This document shows positions 13,910 through 26,292 of a DNA stretch of 64,000 nucleotides, piece by piece. The DNA comes from Megalobrama amblycephala. Taxonomy: Eukaryota > Chordata > Actinopteri > Cypriniformes > Xenocyprididae. The stretch lies in NCBI RefSeq assembly GCF_018812025.1, contig NC_063058.1, positions 22,661,797 through 22,725,796 on the forward strand. The letters run 5' to 3'. Every line of letters starts with the position of its first letter. Within the stretch, counting starts at the first letter, position 1. A model generated the notes under the pieces. That model did no database searches. It saw nothing but the letters and a program-made list of their open reading frames with translations, and was not told where the DNA came from. The position numbers were made by a program, and so were the translations under genes.

Positions 13910-16900
13910 ATATATAAAAACCCGCCCTCCCTTTGGACCCCACCACCGCAACACCGGCGGTTGTTGGTGATTTACCACCGCGGTAGTAAAAATTTGCCAC
14001 CGTCACAGCCCTACCGAAATCCGTATCCTGTCTCATGGAATAGCTCAATCAGTGTTTCAAACGCGATGTCACGTAACGTCACATTTACCTCAGAAAAACA
14101 TATTCAGTGACTATAACTCGTTAGTCAGCTATAAAACTGAACTCTAGAGAATAGCACTTTGCTAAATATATGCACCATATTACACAATCTTTATCATTTA
14201 TAATGTTCTTGAATATTTAATGCTTTGAATAAATCTGTCAAGTTTTTATAACAGCCACAATTTAAATAATGTATTTCAAAAAACTAATTAGGAATATAAT
14301 TACATAATTGTAAAGTTAGTATTTTAACTTTATTATTATAAAAACTTCCTTAACTTCCACTAATTTAAGTGTTTGTATACAAATCAGTTAATTTTAAATT
14401 TCAATATTATAGTAATGTATTCCCATGTATAGCTTACAGCATTAGTTGAGAGATTTTTTTTTCCTTGAGAAAATTTGCCATGTACTGTTCCTTATTTATA
14501 TATAAATAATCGATATTGAATCGAATCAAATTTAATCGAAATCGAACCGAATTGCAAGCTTGTGAATCGAAATCGAATTGAATTTTGAAATCTGTGTCAA
14601 TACCCAGCCCTACTAAATAGTGTTGTCAAAAATACCGACCACGATACCAAGTGGGACGCTTTAAAAATGTGACGGTTTGAGCGGATTCGTAAACACCTCT
14701 GATTGACCTTTGTGTTCACGTGCTCAACAGATATGTCTGTGATTGGCTACAATGATGAACGCACTGGAGTGTTTGAAAGCACACGGAAGTGTTTACATTT
14801 GAAATAGTTTTAAAAGCTAGAGCGGGAGCGCTAGTGCTTTCAAATTCTCCAGTGTGTATCGGTGTAAGCGCTTGGTGAAAAGCATCATTGATGTCTATTT
14901 TCAACGTGTTTTTGAAGCATTGATCATTGTAGCCAATCTGATGAGTGCATGAACACAACGGCCAATCAGAGTTGTTTACAAATCCACTCAACAGCGCTCA
15001 AAGAGTAATTTTTTAAATTTCAGTACCGACTTAGTATCGTGGTCGGTACTTTTGACAACACTGAATCTAAGTATATTCAAAAAGACCATCTTGTTGATAT
15101 ATCCAAACTCTACTAAAGGGCTGTTTTCAACTGAAAACTTTTTATGCGTTTTGGCCATTCATTTACACGACAACAGCGTTTTGGGGGTCTGAAAACACAA
15201 ACTTTTAAAAGGGGTTTCAAAGTGCAATTTTTTTGAAAATGATACCGTTGTCTTCCCCGTGTACACTACAAAAACACGAATTTGTGCAAACAGTGATGTC
15301 ATGCGCATGCGTATTACGTGTTCAGTCTCCAGTCGCGTAGTGTTTCTTTAACAAAGTGACATCGCCAACTACTGGCCTGGCATGAATAATACAGTTTTTT
15401 TTTGTCATTTTCACATATCCTTGTGAATGGGGATCATTTCGACAACGCTGTCACCTGTACGTGAAAAACGGAAACTTTTCCGCTTTTAGTACATCGTTGT
15501 CATGGAAACAAACCCTAAGAGCCAAATATGTGACTTATCACCTGTCTGTGCTGCAAAAGGAATTTTGAAAAAATAAGGAAACATTTCTAACAAATGCTTC
15601 CTTGTAGGGCAACAGACAGGAAATTTCTAACAAGAACAACAGGGTACATTTTTTTCACTCAAAGAATACAGAGGACCCAAAAAGTATTTGGACATTTTTT
15701 GGATATTTAACTATTTGGATATCAGTTTTAACACACTAAACCAAGTAGTATCTGCAAACAAATGATACAAAAGCTTTTGTCAGAACTAACTTTACATTAG
15801 TGAGACATTTATTGTACGGGGAGTTTAAACCAACTTTTGTTTAGGTGATTTGTATTTTCTCAAGCTCACACAGATGTTCTAGCCTAAGAATCACAGGTAC
15901 TCTTAGAAAAAAGGTTCAATATAGAACCCCTAGGGTTCTTGACTCAATAATAAAGAACATTTTAAGCCAAAACGGTTATATACAAGGAGAAATGTCTTAA
16001 ATTATTGCTTAATACTTTCATTTTTAATGGGTTATTTCAATGTTTTCTAGTGACAAAGTATGCTTACGAGTAGGGATGAGAATCAAATCGATTCCAATTC
16101 TGAAATCAGATACTAAGGTCAGGAACCGGATGGTTACTTCTTGCACTTGGACAGACAAATACCCACAAAATTATGTCAAAATATTCTCGTAAGCACAGTC
16201 GGTTGTGTTTTAAGTGAACATAAATGTTTGAGGAAAAAAAACGTGCGTAACAGTATATTGGATCCGTGCATTAGCTCTTAAAGTGACAGCAGCCTAATGA
16301 ACCTGTTGCCGTCTATGTCATTAATGTTAATCAAACAACAAAAGACTAAGAGAAAATCACTCACTGATCTTGACCAAATAACGTTAACTTTAATAAGGAT
16401 TGATTTATATTTCATTTATAAAAAGAAAACTATGCAGTGTTCTTTTGCAGTTGATTTGCATTTCAATTTCTGAACTTTGTTCAGTAGCTATTGCTAATTT
16501 GCTTATTTGTTCTTATTGTATTACTGACTATTTTGTCTTTAGTAATGTTTGAAATTCACATTAGTTAGTCTATTTAATTCTTTAGGCTTCTGATTTTTGT
16601 TTATGGTATTCAGCTGCAACAGAATGTTCTGCAAAAAGACACAATAAATATGTTTGATATCTTAGGCTACGTTCACACTCTCAGTCCAAATCCGATTATC
16701 TGTGTATCCGATTGGAATCTGATCTAAATACTATAATACTAATACTAAATACAGATTATCCACATTGTGTATCACAACTATTCTGACATTTTCTGCTCAT
16801 CCGGCACTTTGCTACAAAGCAACCGTGTTTCTGCAGCAACTTTCAGCATTTTTTCTATAACGTCTGATATTTACTTTTTACGTGGTGTAAGAAAGTCACA

Positions 16901-18915
16901 TAAACGACGTGAAATCCGATCAGAGCAGTCAGACTGAAAGATTTCCAGAGATGCGATTTGAAGAGGATTTCAAATCACATATGAATGTAGCTCAAAACAG
17001 ATTTGTCTTTCACACTTGCTAAATCTGATCGGATTTCAATCGGATATGCCCAAAAAATTTGGATTTGGATTGACAGTCTGAATAAGTCTTCAAGAAAATA
17101 AAAATATATTTTTTTACCACATTGGAATCGGAATCAATAAGCAGCAACGGAATCGTTAAAATTAAAATGAAAACAAACCCAAATTACGAGCTGCTTAATT
17201 AAAATAAATAAATAATTCAAATTAAAAGTTAATTGAAACAAAATAAATTAATTAAAACTAAATCCATAAAATGATCCCATGATGGGAACCCCTAAAAAGT
17301 TCTATATAATAAGCGCCTGACAGACCTATATAGAACAATCACATTGAATTGGAAATAAGAAAATGTATCCTATCTTCCTTTTGATTCGTACATGTAAGGT
17401 TTTATCACTCTTGAAACGTCTCTTTGTAAAATATTTTGATCAAAAAATGTTTGAAACGTTACACAATGCAAATGTTAGTGTGGCTTAAAGGTGCAATATG
17501 TATATAGGTCGCTAAAGGCCTATTCAAAACAAAAGGCGTAGCTTGAAGACGGCAAGTTTGAGCGTGGAATCTTGGGACATGTGGTCTTCACCTCACAGCC
17601 GGTGGAAACAATCAGGATAGGACTCGGGAAGAAATCATGTTCATGGATGTGATTATTAACGTTACTGTAGTATGAAGCAAAGCAGGACCGAGTGTTGTGG
17701 GAGTTGAACGAGGCCGCTGGAGCGATTGCGCAACACACGCCGTGAGCAGCGGGACTTTTATTATGACACAGTCGCCGACGCCACTTCCACTATTCCGGTC
17801 ATGAGTATGAGGTAACGCAGCTCTGTTTATTATTAGATACATTTGAGTATGTTGAAAATGATGTTATAACGTTACTCTGTGCGTTCGCTCGACGGCTGCT
17901 GTGAGACACTGTACACACTGCAGTAAGATAGATCGATTTTAGAATATCATATTAAATGCTGGATAATTTGTGTTGATAAATGGCATGGAATTAATTTTAA
18001 AACGTATTGTATGATGGAGAAAATGCTGTATTACTGTTACTAAAAATAAAGCTGCATCTGATTATGCTATGTTAGCTACTTCACAAAATAGTGTTTTTCT
18101 CTGAGGCGCGGTAAAGCATGGTACTCACAAAAAAAAAAAAAAAAAAATCAAGAAAATTAGATTTAAACAATAAGACTAAATGTGTTGAGCTATATAACAA
18201 TAATTCGTTTTCTGTCTATAAACATAACCAAACATTGTTCGTTGTTCCCTTGTCTATTAAAACGTGTAATATATTAAAGCGTCTTTGGCGTTTCGATGGT
18301 TTCTACAAAATAAAACCAGAAACCGAGGATAACGTGGGTATGACGCAATTGACAGGCGACTCCTCACACGTCCCAGAGCCTTGGTTAAAATTGCAATTTT
18401 CTCACGATTTACAAATAGTTGTAAACATTTGGGATATTGTAAGCATTTAAGTGAAAAAAATATCTATAACACTGGCCTAGTGGTTTTTGGATATTTTACT
18501 GCAAAAATCTTACATATTGCACCTTTAATTAAAAAAATATATATATTAAAATTAAAAGTGAATTGAAACAAAATAAATTAATTAAAACTAAATCCATAAA
18601 ATGATCCCATTAAGGGAACCCCTAAAAGGTTCTATATATGAAGCGCCTGACAGACCTATATAGAACCGTCACATTATATTAATACAAATACTTCTTGGGA
18701 CCACTGAAAAACTATGGGTCCTCAAGTAGGACATAAGATAACTTGACTAAATATGGTCACTTTCAATCATTTATAGCTAAAAGATATAATTTAATAAGGA
18801 CTCTACTAGACTGGATCTAGCAGGGACAAAAAAAAAGTCTTCTTTAATCGCAAATTTGATGAAGAAATTGTTGCTGATGATGGGATAGATAACCACTTGA
18901 GACTGAACACAGCAG

Positions 18916-18982
<67 letters not shown>

Positions 18983-19575
18983 GTTATGGGTTATCTAAGA
19001 CAGTAGTCTACATTAGCTCAAAAACTAGTGAGCTGCCTATATAGACAGCATATTTGAGCATCATAGGCACGTGCATCATTTAGCTGACTCAGAATTCACT
19101 TATGATGCTGTCTACGTAGGCAGCTCACTAGGTTTTTCAACACAGTCGGTGTACTGCTTTACTCCAGCATAAGGCCTCTACTCTGAAATCACATCCAATA
19201 TATTAATACAAACTCTCAATCATACTAATATTGAATAAATACATCCAATTTCAATCACAAGAGTCTCACACCCTTGACAGTCAGGAGGATGTTCCCATTC
19301 CCGATGCGCCCTTATGGACATCACAAACGCGTTAACAGACAACTGCCCTTGCCAGAACTTACAGCCTTTCGTTTGCATCACATCACGGGATATTTTAAAA
19401 GCAGGATGATTTGCATTTGAACTTGCGGTTAAAGGACTACAGATGGGCCGTTAGAGTAAACACAACTTACGATGCATTTCCTGCCCAGGTAGTTGAAGAG
19501 ACAGTCGTTCTCCTGCGGGGTCAGAAGCAGAGAGCCCACATTTGCCACCCTCCTCTGGGGCGGGTGGCCGCTCAT
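4787..19575 (-). CDS. wasl: N-WASP (WASP-like actin nucleation promoting factor), 5' part: start codon and WH1 domain exons 1-4
   Basis: Coding exons on the minus strand are 19575-19471, 5683-5549, 5138-5052 and 4883-4787 (35, 45, 29 and 32 codons plus 1 base). Introns 1-3 are phase 0, intron 4 is phase 1, and all have GT/AG ends. The start ATG at 19575 has A at -3 and is followed by [20 protein letters not shown], like the N-WASP N-terminus. Later exons give the WH1/EVH1 signatures [30 protein letters not shown] and [16 protein letters not shown], ending in NRRQRKT. From family knowledge, WH1 binds WIP-type proline-rich peptides, and the full protein of about 500 residues activates Arp2/3 through a C-terminal VCA region. 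The basic, GBD, proline-rich and VCA parts are not in the window, so the gene continues left. Intron 1 is 13.8 kb, while introns 2 and 3 are 410 and 168 bp. WAS itself is less likely given the N-WASP-like start. I cannot tell wasla from waslb. Confidence 0.93.
5052..5138 (-). CDS. wasl: wasl coding exon 3 (WH1)
   Basis: This 87-bp exon encodes 29 residues, [14 protein letters not shown] through YFITFAGD. It is in frame with exon 2 and has an AG acceptor and a GTGAGTCC donor. Confidence 0.92.
5285..5428. mobile_element. MITE, TTAAAGGGATAGTTCACCC family
   Basis: It lies in wasl intron 2. The left end TTAAAGGGATAGTTCACCC is mirrored by GGTGAACTATCCCTTCAA. Confidence 0.8.
5549..5683 (-). CDS. 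wasl: wasl coding exon 2 (WH1 core)
   Basis: This 135-bp exon encodes 45 residues, including [27 protein letters not shown] and RVFDIK, the central strands of the WH1 domain. It is bounded by a TTTTTGCAG acceptor and a GTGAGCTC donor on the minus strand. Confidence 0.92.
5890..8432 (+). repeat. 2.5-kb GGAA/GAAGG polypurine satellite with higher-order structure
   Basis: The plus strand is almost pure purine (GGAAGGAAGGAA, with GGAAATGA variants). A pyrimidine-bearing insert recurs about eight times, near 6021, 6326, 6505, 6831, 7211, 7571, 7762 and 8040. Several copies contain the perfect palindrome ATGAAAGGATCCTTTCAT, followed by TTCAGTCCTTCATTCTTTCC or a close variant. Larger units of about 180-380 bp have therefore been amplified. 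Open frames here (KEGRKEGRK and its reverse) are low-complexity by-products. Confidence 0.95.
8433..8650 (+). repeat. Minisatellite remnant
   Basis: It contains TTTATTGCTATATCTGAAT and CAAAGGCTATATTTATGGTG, the unit seen at 3375-4260. Sequence at 8748-8845 also matches 5754-5865 (ACAACCAAACAAATATGAAG), so the flanks of the GGAA array are related. Confidence 0.75.
8851..9579. other. Unrecognised wasl intron 1 sequence
   Basis: No exon found. From about 9500 a degenerate ATTAATCAATTATCAAAAGT repeat begins and resumes after the foldback element. Confidence 0.4.
9580..10422. mobile_element. Foldback element with long inverted arms
   Basis: The left arm AGAATTAAAATTCCTGATAA with TTTACTCACCCCCATGTCATCC is mirrored at the right by GGATGACATGGGGGTGAGTA through TTTTAATTCT. 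Homology between the arms extends over several hundred bases, through the CATTCCAGGATTTTTCTCC / GGAGAAAAATCCTGGAATG blocks. Non-coding. It is inserted in the ATTAATCAATTATCAAAAGT repeat tract. Confidence 0.85.
10423..10960. repeat. Degenerate TCAAAAGTAATCTGATTAA repeat tract
   Basis: Many imperfect units of ATTAATCAATTATCAAAAGT occur in both orientations. They continue the tract at about 9500-9579. Confidence 0.6.
10961..12079. other. Single-copy-looking wasl intron 1 segment
   Basis: This part is less AT-rich and has no repeat recognised within the window. Open frames of 60-70 codons on the minus strand lack convincing splice signals or known domains. It could hold an enhancer or a non-coding exon, but nothing in the sequence proves it. 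Confidence 0.35.
12172..12549. mobile_element. hAT-like MITE (TAGGGCTGCACAACGATTAATC family), copy 1
   Basis: Its ends are GGGCTGCACAACGATTAATC and the exact inverse. The whole element is nearly palindromic, with an (AT)n at its centre (about 12299-12368). A second copy lies at 31381-31731. TAGGG-type ends fit hAT elements. Confidence 0.85.
12880..14013. mobile_element. hAT-like element with TAGGGCTGTGAC ends
   Basis: The left end TAGGGCTGTGAC (with GACGGTGAAGTTGCCACCGC just inside) mirrors the right end GTCACAGCCCTA. Flanks CCAAAATC (12872-12879) and CCGAAATC (14014-14021) look like an 8-bp target duplication with one change. There is no transposase. The interior holds three (AT)n tracts (13407-13471, 13773-13822, 13838-13905). 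It also holds an inverted stretch (about 13335-13420) resembling the element's own flanks. Confidence 0.78.
14022..14617. other. AT-rich sequence ending in an hAT-like terminus
   Basis: 14490-14612 carries repeated AATCGAAATCGAATTGAA and ends TACCCAGCCCTA, a typical fish hAT right end. Similar AATCGATT sequence at 12090-12165 suggests one older element, interrupted by the two elements between. Confidence 0.5.
14618..15063. mobile_element. hAT-like MITE, TAGTGTTGTCAAAAATACCGA ends
   Basis: The left end AGTGTTGTCAAAAATACCGA with CCACGATACCAAG is mirrored by CTTAGTATCGTGGTCGGTAC through TTTTGACAACACT. It is foldback-like and non-coding. Confidence 0.82.
15117..15519. mobile_element. Foldback element, AGGGCTGTTTTCAACTG ends
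   Basis: The left AAAACTTTTTATGCGTTTTG and right AACTTTTCCGCTTTTAGTAC segments, with terminal AGGGCTGTTTTC / GAAACAAACCCT, form an imperfect inverted repeat. Interior GACAACAGCG / GACAACGCTGTCA also pair. Confidence 0.6.
15520..16670. other. Intron 1 sequence with a diverged repeat start
   Basis: No gene seen. AGGTTCAATATAGAACCCCT at about 15910 belongs to the repeat family found again near 17285 and 18610. GTAGGGATGAGAATCAAATC at about 16070 looks like a terminal part of another hAT-type element. Confidence 0.4.
16671..17083. mobile_element. Foldback element, ACGTTCACACTCTCAG ends
   Basis: Left ACGTTCACACTCTCAGTCCA and AATCCGATT pair with right TTTGGATTTGGATTGACAGT. Internal AATCCGATC / GATCGGATTT repeats occur in both orientations. 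Confidence 0.65.
17485..18528 (+). mobile_element. TTAA-flanked non-autonomous element, copy B
   Basis: Same element and strand as 623-1648, with ends TTAAAGGTGCAATATGTA and TACATATTGCACCTTTAA. It is flanked on both sides by a ~125-bp direct duplication (17200-17325 and 18540-18680, with CATAAAATGATCCCAT). Confidence 0.88.
18917..18981. repeat. (GATA)n microsatellite
   Basis: About 16 perfect GATA units. Confidence 0.97.
19008..19142. repeat. Imperfect palindrome of ~135 bp
   Basis: AACTAGTGAGCTGCCTATAT with AGACAGCAT is mirrored by ATGCTGTCTACGTAGGCAGC with TCACTAGGTT. It is probably a small foldback element. Confidence 0.7.
19471..19575 (-). CDS. wasl: wasl coding exon 1
   Basis: These 35 codons run from the ATG to GRKCI and end at a consensus donor (GTAAGTTG on the minus strand). 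The reading frame joins exon 2 at 5683 in phase 0. The sequence to the right (about 19576-19900) is relatively GC-rich and should hold the 5' UTR and promoter, but I cannot place a transcription start. Confidence 0.92.
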
Positions 19576-20084
19576 GTTGACGGATGAGGCGGATGAACTC
19601 GAGCGTTTGTCTCGTATTAGATTATTTTATGTGCAATCACAGATCAACATGGCCTGCGCTCGGTTCATCCCGTAAGGAATTCCGCTTACAAGTAGACCGA
19701 TGCAGTGTTGCCCTCAATGCGCGGGCGATGCAGATGCGACTCGTTAACTCCTGTGGGTTATTTATGCTTTAATTCTTCCACTTTTGACAGACTGCATAAT
19801 ATAAACTTTCATCCCGAACTCCCAAAGCAAAACGATCCTTCAATCCAACATGGCAGCAGGACGGTAGAGTTCAAGGCGCACTTCGGGAAAGGGGGAATAA
19901 TATTTGGTCGCGCCGGGTGTTCGCGTCATTTGTACAAACATAGCCTTCTGTTATTATTTAGTTATGAAAGTAAATACATTTTGAATCACTATAAAGTGTG
20001 TTTAGTGTCTAAACATGAGTTAATGTGTATAAAATCAGTGATAAGTATACACTGAACCCCTCTGTTTCTTGGAATGGTCTGTCC
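19576..20084 (-). promoter_or_regulatory. Presumed 5' UTR/promoter side of wasl
   Basis: This is the sequence directly upstream of the wasl ATG (minus strand), with no repeat recognised up to about 20030. No TATA box or start site can be assigned. The call rests on position only. Confidence 0.4.
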
Positions 20085-20415
20085 CTGTTTTCCCGTGCCT
20101 TTTGCAGAATGCGGACGGGATGCGCACGGGATGAGGAGGAGTGTTCGATTCCGTGTCGACTCCGATTCTCGACTCCCACCGTAGGAGTGCAAAAGCAAAC
20201 ACGGAGGTAGTTACAACGTAATAGGCTGTTGTTTAATTGTAAATAAGCTACATGTAGGATAAAACTCTGTGAATGTGACGCTGCTCACGAGTGAGCGATT
20301 TTAGATAACGGAGAGACAACGAGAGTCGATTCCTGTGCTGGGAGTCGACTCCTACACTAGGGCTATTGAGAGTCGAGGAATCGACTCTTTTGGAGTCGAC
20401 TCCCCCATCACTAGG
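20085..20415. repeat. GAGTCGACTCC-rich dispersed element fragment
   Basis: Repeated GAGTCGACTCC, TCGATTCC and GAGTCGAGGAATCGACTC motifs occur, ending CTCCCCCATCACTAGG. This resembles one end of an hAT-type element. I could not define the left border. Confidence 0.5.
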
Positions 20416-21486
20416 CGGAGTTTCTGAGACAGAGGGTGGAGCACAGCGCCGTCATTGATAGAAGGAGATTATGGTATTTGACGGATTTTATGGGGTGTTG
20501 TAAAGATCGGATGACTACATTGATGCTTTATAAAGCGGATGATTCCTATTCTGGCTTTTGAAAGGTTAATATACTACAGCGTGAAAACCATTAGGCCTAA
20601 TGAGAGCCGAGGTATGACGATAAACACCAAATCACTGCTCGGATCCCATAGCGGATTATTTTTTTTGTTAGCAACAACATCCTAACAGAGACTAAATATT
20701 AGTGGAATGATACCACATAATGCATTTGCTTAGTAAAATGACTTTATAATGAAAAAAATGTGTTGCACTTTAAGCAATATTAATGCATTTACATGATATA
20801 CAAAGCAATTTTATCAACAAATTAAAATTATTAGGAAAATAGATTTTAAAATACATTTTAATATACAAAAAGTATATGTAAAAATGTAAGAATACAGACT
20901 TTATGCACAGATCTTAAAATCAGCAGGGTAAGTTAGTCTTAAAAAAAAGTAGCCTAATTAATTATATCTTAAACAGAGTAATTAGATTACAGTACTATTA
21001 CTCGCTCTAAAAGTATTGCATTATTTTTTACTAATTAGGCTACTTTCTAAATCCCATATCAACGTATACAATGATAGACATTAAACCACGGTTTTAATTC
21101 TTTCAAATAGCCTAAATAATATAAAATTGCATACTTTTTTCTTGAATTGTATTTAAAGGGAGAATGTTACTTTTAAAACATACATTTTAACATTTTGATG
21201 TTAAATCCACTATTTTATATAGAACATATATACAGTAGGCCATAATGCAATTACATCAGAAGTAACTGTAATGAAATTACAGAAAAACAAGAGTAATCCC
21301 TTACTTTACTTTTTTTCAAGGGAAAAGTAATTAAATTACAGTAGCTAGTTAATTACAAATGAATTACACCCAACACTGAAAATTAATAGTAATGATTACG
21401 ATTTATGGTATATTCACACTTTATAGGCATTTAAAAAAAAAAAAAAAAAAAAAAGTTCTTGTCCATTTCTTATCGCATATAGAGTC
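20416..21486. other. Intergenic AT-rich sequence with a degenerate repeat
   Basis: No gene. From about 20960 to 21379 it carries TAATTAGATTACAGTACT-type stretches and ends AATTACACCCAACACTG, which looks like the end of an old DNA element. A poly-A run lies at about 21430-21455. Confidence 0.45.
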
Positions 21487-23258
21487 TTAAAGGTGCAATA
21501 TGTAATATTTTTGCAGTAAAATGCAAAAATAAAACCTCTAGGCCAGTGTTATATATTTTGTTCACTTGAGTACTTACACTGTAAAAAATGACCGTGATTT
21601 TAACAGTAAAAGACTGTAAAAATGCTGCGGTGAAAAACTGTCAATTGGTTTACAGAAAGTTTCCGTACTATATACGGTGAATAACTGTGATAGATCTAAC
21701 GGTACATTTAATGTAATTTTACGGTAAAATAACGTTAAATTCACAGTTTTTAGAAGTGAAAAATAACAATTCATTGTAAAATTTACAGTGAAAAACCGTA
21801 AATTGACATTCCCACAATTCCCTGCGTGACACTTCACATTTGATATATTTTCGTTGAAATAACTCTGTTTCTTCTTAGTTTTTCTCATTTTTTTCTAATC
21901 AGTTATGTACATTAGGGTTTTATGTTACATCTAATGTTGTTAAATTAATGTTTATTGCATTTTTAAAATTTCATGCATGTTACCATGATGGTGTTTAGTG
22001 TGTGTGTGAATGACACTGTGTGCACCTATATGTTAGTGTTGTCCTTCTCAGCTTGTGGAAAATCTGCTTGTGATGAACTTTGATTAATCATGTGACTCTT
22101 ATCACCACTGTGTTTGGTGACTGTCAGTGTATTATAAAGGTAAAAAACAGATATTAGTACTTCATTAGGTTGGTAAATTAACATTATATCAGTTAATGAA
22201 ATACGTTATTTTACCGTAAATTTAACTGATTTTTTTTTTATGTTGCTACTGTATTTTTTATGGTAAAGTTCTGGCAACCAGAACTTTTTTTTTTTTTTTT
22301 TTTTACAGTGTACAATATCCCAAATGTTTCCAACTATTTGTAAATCGTGAGAAAATTGTAATTGTAACCAAGGCTCCAGGACATGTGAGGAGTCGCCTGT
22401 CAATTGCGTCATACCCGCGTTACCCTCGGTTTCTGGTTTTATTTTGTAGAAACCATGGAAACGCCAAAGACGCTTTAATATTTACATCTTTTAATAGACA
22501 AAGGAACAACTGTTTTGATATATTTATAGACAGAAAACTAATTATTGTTATATAGCTCAACACGTTTAGTCTTATTGTTTAAATCTAATTTTCTTGATTT
22601 TTTTGAGTACCATGCTTTACCATTCCTCAGAGAAAAACACTATTTTGTGAAGTAGCTAAAATAGCATAATCAGATGCAGCTTTATTTTTAGTTACAGTAA
22701 TACAGCATTTTCTCCATAATACAATACGTTTTAAAATTAATTGCATGCCATTTATCAACACAAGCCATCCAGCATTTAATATGATATTCTAAAATCAATC
22801 TATCTTACTGCAGTGTGCAACAGTGTCTCACAGCAGCCGCCGAGCGAACGCACAGAGTAACGTTATAACATTTAACACTCTCAAATGTATCTAATAATAA
22901 ACAGAGCTGCGTTACCTCATACTCATGATGACCGGAAAAGCGGAAGCAGCGCCGGCGACTGTTTCATAATAAAAGTCCCGCTGCTCGCGGTGTGTGTTGC
23001 GCAATCGCTCCAGCGGCCTCGTTCAGCTCCCACAACACTCGCTCCTGCTCTGCGTCATACTACAGTAATGTTAATAATCTCATCCATGAACATGATTTCT
23101 TCCCGAGTCCTATCCCGACTGTTTCCACTGGCTGTGAGGTGAAGACCACATGTCCCAAGATTCCGCTCTCAAACTTGCCGTCTTCAAGCTACGCCTTTGT
23201 TTTGAATAGGCCTCTAGCGACCTCTAGCGGACAAAATGATTACATATTGTATCTTTAA
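21487..23258 (-). mobile_element. TTAA-flanked element, copy C (inverted), interrupted by a nested MITE
   Basis: Reverse complement of copies A and B, with TTAA at 21487-21490 and 23255-23258. Without the nested insert (21577-22310) its length is about 1.04 kb, as in the other copies. Confidence 0.88.
21577..22310. mobile_element. TA-flanked MITE nested in copy C
   Basis: The left end CACTGTAAAAAATG and right end TTTTTTACAGTG are inverted and flanked by TA on both sides. The empty site is visible in copies A and B (TATTGTAAGTACTT on the other strand), confirming insertion at TA. The interior is rich in ACTGTAAA and ACGGTAAA. Confidence 0.85.
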
Positions 23259-23336
23259 TGCATACTCTGATGCAAATTGCTTTGAAGTTTGCTTTGAATG
23301 CATGTTTTTACTTTTATTCATTTATTTTAAAGGGAC

Positions 23337-23960
23337 CTGTAACGTATTACAAGATGTAATATAAGTCTCTGGGGTCCCCAGAATGTGTCTGAAGTTTCAG
23401 CTCAAAATACCCCACAGTCGGTTGCTCAATAACGACAAAGTTGGAGAATCTCGTGTAGCCAAAATGACAGTTCAAATCGGGGTCAGACACTGATGGAGAG
23501 ACTCAGGAAGAAATTACAACTTTTAGAAAAAAACTGGAAGTTTCTGAATGGTTAGTGGATAAATTTATGTAGTTTCTCTGGAGTTGATTTAACTCATTGA
23601 CTAGCATGTATCGTCATGTTAATCTTTTGTGCAAATCCAGAGTTGAATATTGACACTTGAATTTACTGGCTATGGCATTAGAACTGGTACGCCGTTGTTG
23701 CTTGCGAAAAACAAAATGGCGGCGCCATGGGTGGAAACATGCAGATTAAGGGGCGGTAATATTATAATAAAATCCCCTTAATACTTCACTAGGGGAGTGA
23801 AATCTGAACGGCTCGTTTTTCACATGCTTGCAGAGAAAGGCTTACCACAAACAAATTAGGTTGTCCTTTTTCACATTTTCTGGGTTGGTAGATGCACCCG
23901 GGACCCGATTATAGCACTTAAGATGAAAAAAGTCAGATTTTCATGATATGCCCCCTTTAA
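23337..23960. mobile_element. TTAA-flanked element, AAGGGACCTGTAA type
   Basis: TTAA edges, left end TTAAAGGGACCTGT, right end GCCCCCTTTAA. Shares ATGTAATATAAGTCT and AGTTTCAGCTCAAAATACCC with 63220-64000 and, inverted, with 32896-33861 and 60384-61329. Confidence 0.75.
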
Positions 23961-24694
23961 CAAAAGGTGTAACAAGAATTCTAATAATTTAACTACTATT
24001 AATAATTTATAGGATGTTTCATATCATTAGTCAGCAACTTTTAATCTTTTCATTTAGTATTCTCTTGAATTCCTGACCATTTATATAAATGAAACCCAGC
24101 ACCAAGACCTGGAAGCTGAGCCAACCTGAGATGTTTTATAAGGTGAAAGTCTGGCTTTCCCCATCCAGACTATAAACTATAATTTTAACATTTTTGTCAC
24201 TAATCGAAACCACTAGTTCTATTCTATTTGGAGTGTAACACACAATTGTGTGGCTGCTGCATGTTTAGACAGTCTTTTCTTATGAGATAATGATGACCTC
24301 AGTTTTCCATGGAGATTCAGCACATTCTAGACTGTTATTACAGAGTAAAAACTTCACTTTGCCATAGCCTAGTAATTTCGGTGTAATTACTAAGAAGGCA
24401 AGATAAAGAGCTATCACTTTAACCCATGTGACCAAAAACTTTTGGAGTCCAGAAATCCCCACTCTTATGGCAAGATTATTATTACTATTAAATAAGCTTT
24501 TCACAGCTATTCTTTTAATTATTATGCCTGGTTAATAGTCGTCCAGTCTTATGTAACAGCCATCAGGGACAGAGTTCACCTTGTTCTTCCCTACCGATAA
24601 ACAAATGGAGAAAGGAGAGACAAAAAGGTGACAGATGGAGGATCTTGTTTGAAAGCGGAGCCCTGCCAGGGGCCACCTGGCCTGCTGTTAAACT
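23961..24694. other. Intergenic sequence, no feature recognised
   Basis: No gene or repeat identified up to the CTAT array. Confidence 0.4.
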
Positions 24695-26231
<1,537 letters not shown>

Positions 26232-26233
26232 TC

Positions 26234-26292
26234 ATTCCATGGAGGTTAAGAAACCATAGATACCAATAAAGAACCATTATTTTTAAGAGTAT
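26234..26292. repeat. Fragment of a dispersed repeat at the edge of the CTAT array
   Basis: CCATAGATACCAATAAAGAA and CCATTATTTTTAAGAGTA form the end of a fish MITE-like family. Confidence 0.5.

Noticed and set aside
13674..14110. Frames rich in YIYI on both strands
   Set aside because: Translation of (AT)n tracts inside an hAT-like element.
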